The translations under genes were made by a program, and so were the position numbers. DNA of 64,000 nucleotides from Mesorhabditis belari. Lineage: Eukaryota > Nematoda > Chromadorea > Rhabditida > Rhabditidae. Below, one piece after another: positions 45,001 to 54,805 of this stretch. A model generated the notes under the pieces. The model saw nothing but the letters and a program-made list of their open reading frames with translations. It was not told the origin of the DNA and made no database searches. The stretch is taken from positions 930,001-994,000 of the forward strand of contig CAUEEP010000925.1 of assembly GCA_958450365.1 (NCBI GenBank). Reading direction: 5' to 3'. The number at the start of each line of letters is the position of its first letter. Position 1 is the stretch's first letter.

Positions 45001-45040
45001 CGAGGAGATGATCGCACAAGAAATGCAAAAAGAACAATGA
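30081..45040 (+). CDS. che-2: IFT80 (CHE-2), intraflagellar transport WD40 protein, 22 exons, 757 aa
   Basis: IFT-B complex subunit needed to build cilia; in nematodes this means sensory neurons. Exons: 30081-30142, 30728-30829, 31251-31336, 31382-31492, 31744-31907, 33385-33489, 33609-33746, 34390-34514, 34750-34857, 35019-35087, 36258-36332, 36435-36540, 37911-38027, 38205-38340, 40063-40130, 41214-41323, 41565-41706, 42621-42710, 43958-44044, 44323-44408, 44580-44703, 44978-45040. All junctions keep phase and the total (2,274 nt) is close to human IFT80 (777 aa). The N-terminus MRLKT and motifs [82 protein letters not shown] and [15 protein letters not shown] match the family in order: two WD40 propellers, then an alpha-helical tail. 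An acceptor lies 11 nt before the ATG and AATAAA follows the stop at about 45048. The frame appears intact despite many intronic insertions. Confidence 0.95.
30900..31234. repeat. 29-bp minisatellite in IFT80 intron 2
   Basis: About 11.5 very similar copies of a 29-base unit beginning gcttcagagtggctttag, differing mainly in the last base. The array stops 17 bases before the acceptor of exon 3 (31251), so it occupies the branch-point region. Confidence 0.92.
32170..33325 (+). mobile_element. Tc1-like transposon relic with intact ends
   Basis: Ends cagtggtccacaaaagtaat and the matching reverse complement at 33289-33325 form terminal inverted repeats of about 38 bp flanked by TA on both sides. 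The inside (about 32480-33100) encodes the N-terminal Tc1 HTH region: [29 protein letters not shown], and SGRPP, the GRPR-like hook. No DDE catalytic domain remains and a 28-bp array disrupts the HTH. Located in IFT80 intron 5. Confidence 0.88.
32553..32830. repeat. 28-bp tandem array within Tc1 HTH
   Basis: About ten units of a 28-base repeat (ctgaagttgtggctaacctc...). The unit is the codons for VANLFN of the flanking transposase, so the array grew from transposase coding sequence. Since 28 is not a multiple of 3, each unit shifts the frame. Confidence 0.9.
33901..34137. repeat. 84-bp tandem repeat, about 2.8 copies
   Basis: Units start with gttgaatcgttaagatag at 33901, 33985 and 34069, a constant 84-base period, and contain 'tcctggcaatttatcgat'. 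In IFT80 intron 7. Confidence 0.9.
36100..36190 (+). pseudogene. Decayed duplicate of IFT80 exon 11
   Basis: At 36128-36174 'gatttgaaagaggga' followed by 'gcgtctcgttgtt' repeats the coding sequence for [10 protein letters not shown] found in the real exon at 36258-36332. It has no matching splice frame. An extra exon copy lies about 150 bp upstream of the functional one. Confidence 0.6.
37360..37890 (-). mobile_element. Internally deleted mariner (531 bp) with TA target duplication
   Basis: Ends ttaggttgtccaataagtaa and reverse complement, about 28 bp each, TA at both edges (37358-37359, 37891-37892). The minus strand reads a mariner N-terminal [35 protein letters not shown]. It then jumps to FDNARPF near the end, so the catalytic centre is deleted. 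In IFT80 intron 12. The duplicated IFT80 copy has the empty site at 50530-50531. Confidence 0.92.
38530..39600 (-). mobile_element. Merlin/ISXO2-type DDE transposase pseudogene with duplicated tail
   Basis: On the minus strand (39440 to 39015) broken frames read GCTVEIDES (first Asp), then [25 protein letters not shown] (second Asp), [27 protein letters not shown] and MWHQFN. This order is that of ISXO2-like (DDE_Tnp_IS1595) transposases of Merlin elements. The C-terminal part is repeated at about 38530-38885. Both copies have TGA in place of the Trp codon after IISDG/PSDR, so decay preceded the duplication. In IFT80 intron 14. Confidence 0.75.
40510..40856. repeat. About 22-bp minisatellite (atccattgattggg)
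   Basis: About 16 units containing atccattgattggg with variable 'accactcc', 'gccacttc' or 'acacacc' ends. In IFT80 intron 15. The paralogous intron in the second copy has a single unit at about 51238-51252, so the array expanded or collapsed after duplication. Confidence 0.92.
41760..41870 (+). pseudogene. tRNA-like relic, partly doubled
   Basis: 'gtgtagcgcaaatggcagagcg' (A-box-like) with 'cgttcgaaccccgacac', followed by a second shortened unit 'tctagcacaaatggcaaagc' with 'cttcgaaccccgacac'. Present in IFT80 intron 17 but absent from the paralogous intron at 52041-52226. Confidence 0.5.
42030..42552. mobile_element. Mariner-type MITE, copy B (523 bp)
   Basis: Near-identical to 6824-7339: ends ttgggttggggagaatgag and reverse complement, TA on both sides. 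In IFT80 intron 17. The duplicated IFT80 copy has the uninterrupted site at 52157-52158. Confidence 0.92.
43290..43510. repeat. F-box-flank module inside IFT80 intron 18
   Basis: Carries 'gtatttattgaagagtttga', 'aagagaggagatc' and 'gaattgagctgaaatatt', which also occur just after the F-box-like genes (about 49740-49900, 57700-57830, 63730-63870), in reverse near 45760-45900, and again at 52930-53090. A dispersed module, not part of IFT80 coding sequence. Confidence 0.75.
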
Positions 45041-46170
45041 GAATGTGAAAATAAAAGTTTCAAGCTAAAAAAGAAACTTGTATTAAATCTTTCGATTCGA
45101 AATCACCAAGCACTTCCAAAAGAGAACTTTCCAAGGAATGCAGGTTTCGCTTTTAAGCAAAACAAATCTATCGTAATTTTGTATTATATCATTAGGACTT
45201 ACAAGGAAAGTAATAGATTGTTCGGAAATAAATGAGCGTTTTCAACTTCAACAATGTGACGACATACATCTTGAGAAGGAGCTTTCGCCTTCAGCTTTGG
45301 GAACTCAAGATTTCGATCGAGCCTCAGGGAAGATTGATTATCGGAAGGAAGAAGTAAGACAACAACTTTGATCAGACACCAGCCAGAATTTCCCTTTGAA
45401 CTCAACGTTTTGTTGGTTTCGGATTAACCTAAAGCCATCCGAAATGTGTCATTTTTGGCTAATTGTAAATTGAACCTAGTCAAAAGTTACTTTTCCGTTC
45501 AATGCAAACCAACCCGAATCCGTCTCTAATTAGTAGGCAAAAGTAAAAATATTAACAAGGGAATGCCAATCGGGCGTGGTGGCCGAATGACACGAGCCAT
45601 CTACCATTCGACGGGGAATTTCACGCTGATTCCGAATCTGCTGATGAGCACTCTGTCAAAAGTTATAAGCGTGCAAAGTCAAAGTGATAAGGTAATTTTA
45701 TCAAAGGATAGATGAAAAAGCAGAAAGAGTGGAGCGGTAATGCGACGCCAAGAGATAGTAAACAATTCTCAGCTCAATTCTGAGGTCTCCTCTTTTCAAA
45801 TATGTTCAGCCGAGACGAATTCGATCAAAAATCTATCACAAGTCCATTGGTGTTTCCTAGAAAGCCTAGAACCAAGTGAAATTCTTCAATAAATACATGC
45901 CGTCTTGAAACCAAACGCTATTTTATTTGATTTTGTTGATTGAGCGAAGTATTTATTTATTTATGCATAAACAGAGTTAAAGGTGAAAAAAATCACAAAA
46001 CAGTACTGACATATCACCATAAAATATCACCAAACAAAATCTCGTACTCAAAACTTCAAATTTAGACATTTTTGGCATAAAAAAGAGGAAGTATGTGCCA
46101 TAGACTAAATAAGCCCTGTGATAAAAGTAATATGAAAAAATACAAATTATTGGGGCATCAACAAACAAAG
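45041..46170. other. IFT80 3' flank plus inverted F-box flank
   Basis: AATAAA at about 45048. At 45204-45232 lies a mariner terminal repeat remnant shared with 54806-54834. From about 45450 to 45930 the sequence is the reverse complement of the F-box-gene 3' flank at about 49730-50200, including 'gcgtgaaattcc'. No gene seen before 46171. Confidence 0.6.
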
Positions 46171-46730
46171 TTAGAATTGAATCGCTGAAACATATTTGGC
46201 GAAGAAAAAGCCATGGCACACAACATAAATACAGTCACGCTTCTCGTCGATTCTTTTCAAATAGCAATCAAATGGACCATCAAGAGAAACATAATGCTGA
46301 AAATTTCTCTTCATTGGACTAAGATCCATTGAATGAAGAGAAGCATCCGCATCAGCACGAAAGTGATCAGAATCAGAACGAGAATGATCAGAGTCAGAAC
46401 CAGAATCCTCCGAAACAGAACGAGAAGGATCAGAATCAGAACGGGAATCCTCAGAAGCAGAACGAGAATGATCAGAACCAGAAAGAGATACAGCAGCTAC
46501 AGAAACAGAACGAGGAGAATTAGAACGAGAACGATCAGACTCATCCATAATCCCGTGTCTTCTCAACGTTTCCATCATTGTATCACTGATGAAAGTCCTG
46601 ATGTTCGGTTCGTTGACCTCACGAATTTCAGGAAAGTTCTTGATCAAATTGCTAATTGCAACTGACATTTCACCTCGCACGACACAAGCGGCTTCTTTAT
46701 CGGTGGCCCAATCGTTGTCACAACCTTTGT
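46171..46730 (-). pseudogene. 5'-truncated F-box-like family member (C-terminal third only)
   Basis: The minus-strand frame keeps the family C-terminus: KEAAC, NLIKNFPEIREV, a long Ser/Asp/Arg-rich stretch, then DGPFDCYLKRIDEKRDCIYV and the ending FFAKYVSAIQF. Everything upstream of the KEAAC segment (about 260 residues) is missing at about 46730, where unrelated sequence begins. No start or promoter is evident. It lies in opposite orientation to the three other members, with its 3' flank inverted too, consistent with an inversion breakpoint. The 64- and 110-codon plus-strand frames here are mirror images of its Ser-rich repeat. Confidence 0.8.
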
Positions 46731-48013
46731 TCCATCATAAGTTTCCACGTCTTGAATTTCCGAAACTCGACTAAATTCAGCAAATGAACGTTAACCTGCA
46801 GATTTGCATACCCTAGTCCGATTGGTGACCTCAAGATTGACAACGACAGCATATGAGTCGATCCCCTAAACTTTTTTGGTTTAAATACTGATTGAACATA
46901 ATATTCTGAGCTTTTTTGTTGTTTTCTTTTCTGTTAATGAAGCATGGTGATGCAGCAAAAACGTGCTATCTTTGTGAAAAAAACAGAGAAAAGGCAAAAA
47001 TTCTGACCTTTTGTCCATGTACAAATTTGATTCCTTTTCTCTACAGATGGTTCATTTTCTCGACAGATTTGGTTCCTTTTCTCTACAAATTTGGTTGCTT
47101 TTCGGTTATTCGCTATAACGATTTGAAGTCCTGAGCGAATCGTTAAATCGAGAGTCGACTGTATTGAATTGTCCCGTATCTGGCCCGATTTTGCCGATTT
47201 TCACCAATTTTCTTACCATTTCTAGAAATTCACACGACAATAATTTCCCCATCCACTATGAATAGAGATCCAAATTGTCATTTGTATCATTTACACATCA
47301 TCTTATCTTCTTTACTTTGAAAACTCCCTGCTTTCCTTGACTTTTTTGATCTCTTTTCAATTAAAATGTTCTTATTTAAAATGAATTATTAAGAAAAACA
47401 AAACGATTCGTTATTTTTGATCTTTTAATTTTATGAAATTTACAAAGTCTAGTATTATGATTCAATAAATGATAATTTGTGAATGATAACAAATGATAAC
47501 AAAATGTGAGCCAGACACCCAAATTCAAATTCTAAATGACAACCTAGTTGGCTACGGTACCAATTGATCGGGTAAAATGGGAATTTTGCGCTTGGCAAAT
47601 CATTCTTCTCTTCCCCGCAAGTTATTGGTGATCTTTTCTGCCATATTTTGAGGTTTTTGAGCTGTCCCTTGTTAGAATAGACTTTTATATCTTTTTAAGC
47701 GCATATCTTACTAGTTTTAAGCATAGTTTTGATAGCTAATCAGCTATTTTTGGTCTACGATACGTTTTTGCATAAAAAGAGCGACTGTTCGAATCTTTTG
47801 AGTCAATATTAGCTCCTTTTAGATGTAAAACTTTGATTATTGTTTTTATGCACTAAAGATCATCACAAGTTTTAGAGAAATCAAAGATTTTATCAAACTC
47901 TAGCTAAAAACCTGCATTTGTCGCCGCCTTGTTGATTGTTTTTGTTTTACAGCCAACTTTTCTGCCATATATTTACTGATTGTTCTTTTCTAATCTTTCA
48001 ATTTTCAGGTAGA
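46731..48013. other. Upstream region of F-box-like gene 2
   Basis: No coding exon seen. From about 47500 it shares the family 5' module found before the other two intact copies ('gctacggtaccaattgat' at about 47551, 55779 and 61862). The acceptor TTTTCAG at 48002-48008 lies just before the start codon. Confidence 0.55.
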
Positions 48014-49472
48014 ATGGCAGAACTTCCAGTCGAGATGCCCAATCTTCTCAAATTCCCGATGGGACAACTCTGCTACGATCTGGTTTTGGAAGTAATCGAT
48101 GAATTGGAGCCAAAGGATGTGCCCGAATTGATGAAAGCAGACAGAAGATTTCGATGGATTCTTCTCCAGAAACCAGCACGGATTCTTGGAAAACAAATCC
48201 ATTTGGTTAGCGTCGAGATGGATGATCGAGAAACTCTGGATGATGAGCGCAAACGCTATCATGATCTCGTCTTCATGATGAAATTCGCTGAATCAAGGCC
48301 TCTTCCATTTTATTTCTGGTCACATAAAGTCCTTCTCCTGTCACAGGTTGAACGATGTTCGGTTTTGAACATTTCAGAAGCTGGATGGGGATCGGTTAAT
48401 AGGAAACTTTCGTCACTCAAGAAGGCCTTCGCCAATTTGAAACAAGTCGACGAGTTGGAAGTTAATATCTATGGAGACAATTTCGACGATTTTTTGTGGA
48501 ATTTAAAAGCTGAAGTCACGGATCTGGCGACATTGAGGTTTTCCGATTTACATTTAGAACTTATGTTGTCTTTGATCAATGGAAGCCTTCAAAATTGCAA
48601 AATGATCTCAGTGGATCTTTATGATGGGCCTGATTTTTATCCAACACTTTTTTCGGCACTTTCGAAGACTCAACTTGAGTTATTTGTGACTCATGTTTAT
48701 TCAAGTGATGTCAAATCGACAATTGAGTGGATTCTGGATTCCGGAATTCCGAGTGAAAATAAAGAAGCCGCTTGTTTCGTGCGAGGTGAATTCGGAGTTG
48801 AAATTCGGAATTGGATCAAGAACTTTCCTGAAATTCGTGAGGTCAACGGACCAAACAAGGCTTTCATCGGGGGATACAATGATGAAAACGCTTAGAAAAC
48901 ACAGGTTTATGGATAATTATTGTGATCGTTCTCGTTTTCGTTCTCCTTCTCGTTCTCGTTCTCCTCGGCCTCGTTCTCGTTCTGTTTCTGTATCTGCTGA
49001 ATCCCTTCTTTCTATGGATCGTAATCCGATGAAGAGAGGTGTTGAGCATTATGAATCTCTCTCTGTTTCTGATAATTCCCTTTCTGATTCTGTTCATTCT
49101 CTTCGTTCTATGGATCGTAGTCCAATCAAGAAACGGGTTAGGCGTTCTGTTTCTCTTGGTGGTCCAATTGATCGTTCTCCTCCTCCTCCTCCTCCTCGTG
49201 CTCCTTCTCGTTCTGTTTCTGTATCTACTGAATCCCTATCTGTTTCTGGGGATTCTCGTTCTGATTCTGATGATGCCCGTTCTGATTCTGATGATTCTCT
49301 TCATTCTTTGGATCGTAGTCCAGCCAAGAGAGCGTTTGATCGTTGTCATCGTGCTTCTGTTGATGGTCCTTTTGATTGCTATTTGAAAAGAATCAACGAG
49401 AAGCGTGACTGTATTTATGTTGTGCGCCATGGCTTTTTCTTCGCCAAATATGTTTCATCGATTCAATTCTAA
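48014..49472 (+). pseudogene. F-box-like family gene 2, +1 frameshift, Ser-rich tail
   Basis: Nematode-expanded family with an F-box-like N-terminus (LCYDLVLEVIDELEPKDVPE, then DRRFR), which in F-box proteins contacts Skp1 for ubiquitin ligation. The rest may be an FTH-like recognition part (LINGSLQNCKMISVDLYD, KTQLELFV). The first frame runs 48014-48895 (293 codons). Near 48865-48880 the reading 'atcgggggatac' has one base more than the paralog at 63216 ('atcgtgggtac'). The conserved tail then continues in the next frame to 49472. That tail is long here: an RS/SD-rich stretch, a Pro run, and the family ending CYLKRINEKRDCIYV...FAKYVSSIQF. Either a recent pseudogene or a consensus error. The function as an F-box protein is inferred. 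Confidence 0.7.
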
Positions 49473-50484
49473 CTTTTTTTGTTGGTGCCCCAATACTTTG
49501 TATTTTTTTAGATTACTTTTATGACAGGACTTGTTTAGTCCATGGCACCTGCTTCCTCTTTTTTTCCCAAAAATGTGCCTGTCGAAATTTGAAGTTTTGA
49601 GTACGAGATTTTGTTTGGTGATGTTTTATTGTGATATGTGAGTCCTATTTTGTGATTTTTTTTCACCTTTTACTCTGTCTATGCATAAATAAATGCTTAG
49701 TTCAACCAATAAAGTCAAATGTAATAGCGTTCGACTTCAACGCTGCGTGTATTTATTGAAGAGTTTGACTTTTTTTTAAACTTTAGAAACACCAATCGAA
49801 TTGTGATACATTTTGGATCGAATCGGTCGCCGTTGAATATACGTGAAGAGAGGAGATCGCGGAATTGAGCTGAAATATTGTTTACCATCTCTTCGAGCCG
49901 CATTACCGCTTCACTTTTTTCGCCTTTTGTTCCATTGTTTTGGTAAAATTACCTTATTACTTTTACTTTGCACACTTATAACTCTTCACAGAGTGCTCAT
50001 CAGCAGATTCGGAATCAGCGTGAAATTCCGCGTCGAATGGTAGATGGCTCGTGTCATTCTGTTGGCATTCCCTTGTTAATATTTTTATTTTTGCCTACTA
50101 ATTAGACACAGATTCGGCTTGATTTGCATTGAACGGAAAAGTAACTTTTGATTAGATTCAATTTACAATTCCCGAAAAATGACAGTTTTAGGTTAAACCG
50201 AAACCGAAACAACGTTTCGTTGAAAGAGCAATTCTGTGCTAATACGCCCTGTAAGTACCAGTCTTATCTTTGTCAGCTTTGGCTTCGGTTTTCCAGTTCA
50301 GAGTGTATCTGCATCCTTTGACTAGCTACCCATTTTTCTTACAAAAATTTTCAGTATCAGTTGTTGTTTTATTGCTGAATTTCTCATTTCCATTCGTCAC
50401 CATTTTATATATTTCCGCGAGAAGAAAGGAAGAGTCATTAAATTAGTAGAAGAAAAAAGAAAAAGGGATCAAATTAGTCATCAA
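49473..50484. other. 3' flank of F-box-like gene 2
   Basis: AATAAA near 49685, then the family 3' module (49740-49900), then sequence that is the reverse complement of about 45450-45700. No gene seen. Confidence 0.5.
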
Positions 50485-53400
50485 ATTGGATATGTTTGCA
50501 AGTTTGAGGAAAAACTACATTATGGCTTCTATTTCGGCCATCTTTTCAGAACACAGCTCTATCGAATGGCACGATTGTGGTGATTGTGGCGGCTCACCAG
50601 TTCATTTTTTCACTGTAACAATCAAAAATCAGGCATAAATTCGATTACTTTATGTCTTCAAGGTTCAATCATATTTATTACTTGAAATACTGATAAAAAG
50701 CACCCACAAAAAACGGTTAATTTTTATGAGCGTTAATATAATGTTGACATTTTCTTGTAAGCATAAATATTACTTCTAATAGAAAGCTAGGTCCTAATGA
50801 TCAAAGAATGCGATTTTGAAACTTTACTCTAGTTTTTTCTCTAGGTGTACGGTAGCACAGAACTAGCCCAGGACTAAAATTGAGGGCTTTCTATTAAGCA
50901 CCAACTCTTCTATCACAGTCAAGACAAGAGTAGTACTTCGATTTCTAAAATGTTCCCAAAAGGTATTGTACTCAAAATATCTTCTGTAGCAGACGTCAAG
51001 CAAACAAGACGCTTTCACAAAAGTTACAACTTTTCGTTGTAGTCCAGCATCTTCGATCGTTTCCTTCACAAACCTTGCCACATAGTCGCCAGTTTCACTA
51101 AGATTAAGATTGTGTAAATTCTTTATTTGCCTACCTCTACGTCACTTGATTTAGAGCGAGCACCTTTGACACTAATTTTTCTTCTTTCCGGTAAATGTAG
51201 TAAACAATTAAGCCGAGGAATTTGATGCGAAACCACTCCATCCATCGATTGCAATAGACACCCAATTCAATGATTCAAGCTCGAGTTTAAGCTAAACAAA
51301 AGCAATAACTGACAAATAAAGCTGCATTAACTTTTTCTTTCTCATCCGTTGCCATGTTCGTTATCTCGCTTTGCACGGCAGCGACTGTGAGAGGGATCAG
51401 TATTGTTTGTTGTGCCATGAGACTTTGGAATTCTTCCTGCTTCACTGTCTTCAATGTCATCGATTCACGGCTTATGAGCTTACCAATTGTCTGCCCAGAA
51501 AGCAAAAGGTTGAGGGTTCAATCCCCTCTCCGAAAATCTGCTTTTTTGTCCCAATTCCTTCACGTCTTTATTTCTTGCTTTGCAGGTCCTCGTCTGGCCA
51601 GTGCCGGCACTAATTTTTGTCGATCGAGTACTCCTTCAAAAAGCGGTGATCGAGAAACCCGTGAATGGGTTGGGGAAATTCCCGCAACTCATTAAGTAGG
51701 TGATTTTACAAGAATTGGTTTTGAGCTTTTGAGGTTTTGAGCTTTCTCAAAGTGACCAAGGCTTAGTTGAAAAGCTTACAGTTTACGTTTGCTTTAATGT
51801 ACTTAACAAAGAACAAAATGTTTTACCATAAGAAAATCAATGCAATCTCTATCTATTCTTTATTTTACAATTTTACCATCTTTGTATCCTCATTGCAGCT
51901 TCTCGGACAATCAAGTGATCCTTCGTCGCTCCGATGGCTCTCTTGCCCCAATAGCTCTTTCTCCTTTCCCATCGGCTCTACTCTCATACACTGACGCATC
52001 GAAATGGGATCAAGCGATACGTTTGTGTCGACACATTCAGGTAGATTCGTCGCACAATCAGCCTGTGTAAGGTACCGGTTACTGTTTACAAATAGGATTA
52101 CTCAAGCTTAAGAAAGCAGGGTTTGTACAAAATTGCGTCAAGGAGAATACGTCAATTAGCTTCGAAAGTTGCGAGATTGAGTTGTAATCGCTTTCATCAA
52201 AAAGCGAATCCAAAGACTTTTTTCAGGATGACGTCTTGTGGGCGGTTTTGGCCGGTACGGCTGCGCAACAGAAAAACCTTTACGCGGCCGAGATCGCCTA
52301 TGGGGCACTGGATGAGGTGGACTTTCAAATTCCATATTTCCCGAAAATTTATAAACTACCTACCGTAAATAATGCAATAGAAATCGGAGTTTTTTTTCCT
52401 TTTTGTCACTTTCAATCTTTTTTTCTAGGCTTTCTAAGCACTTTTTTTGATCAGCGTCAATGCTAAAAATCTAAAAATCTCAAAAATAACCAATCTTCTC
52501 TACTTTAATTTGATACCCAAGCGCGCAGAAACAAAAGTGTGATTGAACACATACAGATACAGATTCCGCTTCGTCTGATGACTCGGTGTCTGGTGGTGGG
52601 CACTTGTTTGATTCAATAAAACTCGAATCGAACCAAAATTTGCACCTTGACCATCGTTAACCGTCGACCGTCGGTTTAACTAGACCTTGACTTTTGTCGG
52701 TATCAACGTACGGTAAACTAACGTACTGGTGCTGAGATATGAGCGTTTATTTCAGAGTCAACTTACACTACGCGACGCTCCTATAGGGTGGGGTTCTATT
52801 GCAGAATCATCCAAAAATTTCGTTTTTCAACGTTTCAAAATAAGGATTTTTCTTTTGAATCGTGTTCCAAAGCAGAAATATCCCAAATCTTCACTTCAAT
52901 CAACAAAAACAAATGAAATATCATTCGGCTTCAAGGCTGCATGTATTTATTGAAGAGTTTGACTTGGTTCTAAGTTTTAGTAACGCGAATGGACCTGTGA
53001 TACGTTTTTGATCGGATTGGTCCCCGCCGACGATGCATGAAGAGAGGAGATCCCAGAATTGAGCTGAAATATTATTTAGCATCTCTTGGCGTCACTTTAC
53101 CGTGTCACGCTTAATTGGCACTAAATTATCATTGGATTTTGAACTTTGTGGCTAAATATTCTTAGGTATAAGGTAGTCAAAGCTACAAATTTAGTGCTGA
53201 AGTCTTGCTTGACATCTGCTACAGAAGGTAGTTTGAGTACAGGACTTGTTGGGCAGATTTTAGAAAACGAAATAAAACTCTAGTCTTGATTGTAACAGAG
53301 GAGTTGGTGCGATCGCGTCAATTTTAGCCCTGGTTTTGTGATGTGCTATTGTACCACCCGTAATGGTACGGCACTCTAGAATATCCCAAATCTTTCCACA

Positions 53401-54642
53401 AAGCAAAAGATATTCAAGTAAGAATAAGTCGTATCGGACCATGGTCAAAAGTGAGTCAAAATGGGTACAAAAGTAAAAGTTGGGATAAGTACAGTACCAT
53501 ATTCCCATATCTGACATCTGACAATCATCTGACACCTGAATATCATTGAGACTTTTCAGGGTGAAAAGGTCGCCTTTCTCGCCGACGCCCGCTCTCATCC
53601 GAACAAGGATGTACGAGCGGCGATGTTGGTTTTGTTGACAGGAACGGTGAGTGGGGGAATCTCAACAACAATTCGTTAATGAAGATCCAGATGGATTGCT
53701 AGACTACTTTCTGAATAGTGTGATTTAGGCCGAAAAGTACCGTACTTAAGTAGAGGGAAAAACCAAGAATTGGTGAATTGTCGCTTTGTCCCTCAAATTC
53801 TGGAATCATGAATAGGAAAAAGAGTGACAATGGCAGGAACATCAGATCTAAGAGATTACGGTAGCTTTTCACTTAACCGCACCTTTTGAATCAGGCATTT
53901 TAATCAAACGGGCATTTACTTTAGATCGGCGACGCGGATTCTATGCTGGAAAGGACGGGACACATTTTTCGAGCGATCATGCTCAACATTTCGACATTTA
54001 GATGGAATCGGTTAGTGCCTATAATGGTAACAATTGTTTCAAGTGAAGCGTTACTTAAAGGTGCTTAAATGGTACTGTAGCCAGTGCAAAACCTTGATGT
54101 AGTTAATTCAATCTTAGGTTGAATACCTTTATGTTACTGAAAACTGAAAATCCTTTCAGCGCACTCGAGGTGGCCATCAAACACAAAACGCATATCGAAA
54201 CGGTGCTCGGCTATCGTCAGAAATATCTCGATCAATTCGGAAAGCGGGAAAACGATCAAAAGTTCTTGGATCAGTTGAGCAAAGTGAGTCATATTCAAGA
54301 GGCGTACTTTGAGCTCATAATCTTATAAATGCATGCTAGCTGGCGCTCCGATTCTCCTCTAGACCACAAATCGTTGCAAATCTTTTTAATCCATTACCCT
54401 TTCGACACAGTTTATTTATAATCCAGTTTTGCGTTGTTTGGGCACAAAATTAGACCCTAATTAGACCAAAATTAGACCCTAATTAGACCAAAATTAACCC
54501 TTAAAGGATTTGGTAAAAATTGAGCGTGGATAAAATGTGATAGAATCTTTCCCATCCACCAATTCACTCCTTTTTCCAGTTCAAGGTCGATTGGGAGCAC
54601 ATCGAGGAGATGATCGCACAAGAAATGCAAAAAGAACAATGA
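50485..54642 (+). pseudogene. Partial tandem copy of IFT80 (exon 13 start plus exons 16-22)
   Basis: Direct-orientation duplicate of the 3' part of the IFT80 gene. A stub of exon 13 (50550 to about 50583) keeps its acceptor, then sequence unrelated to IFT80 replaces exons 14-15. From about 51010 it follows the first copy again: exons 51586-51695, 51899-52040, 52227-52316, 53560-53646, 53925-54010, 54160-54283, 54580-54642, each the same length as its original, all splice sites kept, no stop. I see four amino acid changes (E to V, V to A, K to T, E to K) in about 233 codons. No promoter or start is apparent and both propellers are missing, so it is probably a non-functional or truncated copy, though a C-terminal protein cannot be excluded. 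Confidence 0.9.
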
Positions 54643-54805
54643 GAATGTGAAAATAAAGTTTCAAGCTAGAAAAAACTTGTATTAAATCTTTCGATTCGAA
54701 ATCACCAAGCACTTCCAAAAGGAAACTTTCCAAGGAATTCAGGTTTCGCTTTTAAGCAAAACAAATCTATCGCATTTGATATCATTAGGACTTACAAGGA
54801 AAGTA

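Noticed and set aside
46329..46665. Gln/Asn- or Arg/Thr-rich plus-strand proteins
   Set aside because: Antisense shadows of the Ser-rich repeat in the inverted F-box-like fragment.
47936..48013. Upstream ATGs extending the F-box-like proteins by 26 residues (also at 62265)
   Set aside because: The extension crosses a strong TTTTCAG acceptor and is not open at gene 3; the ATG just after the acceptor is preferred.
43658..53598. 112-codon minus-strand frames, identical at 43658-43996 and 53260-53598
   Set aside because: The identity is explained by the IFT80 duplication; the frame runs across an IFT80 intron and exon 19 antisense and has no motif.
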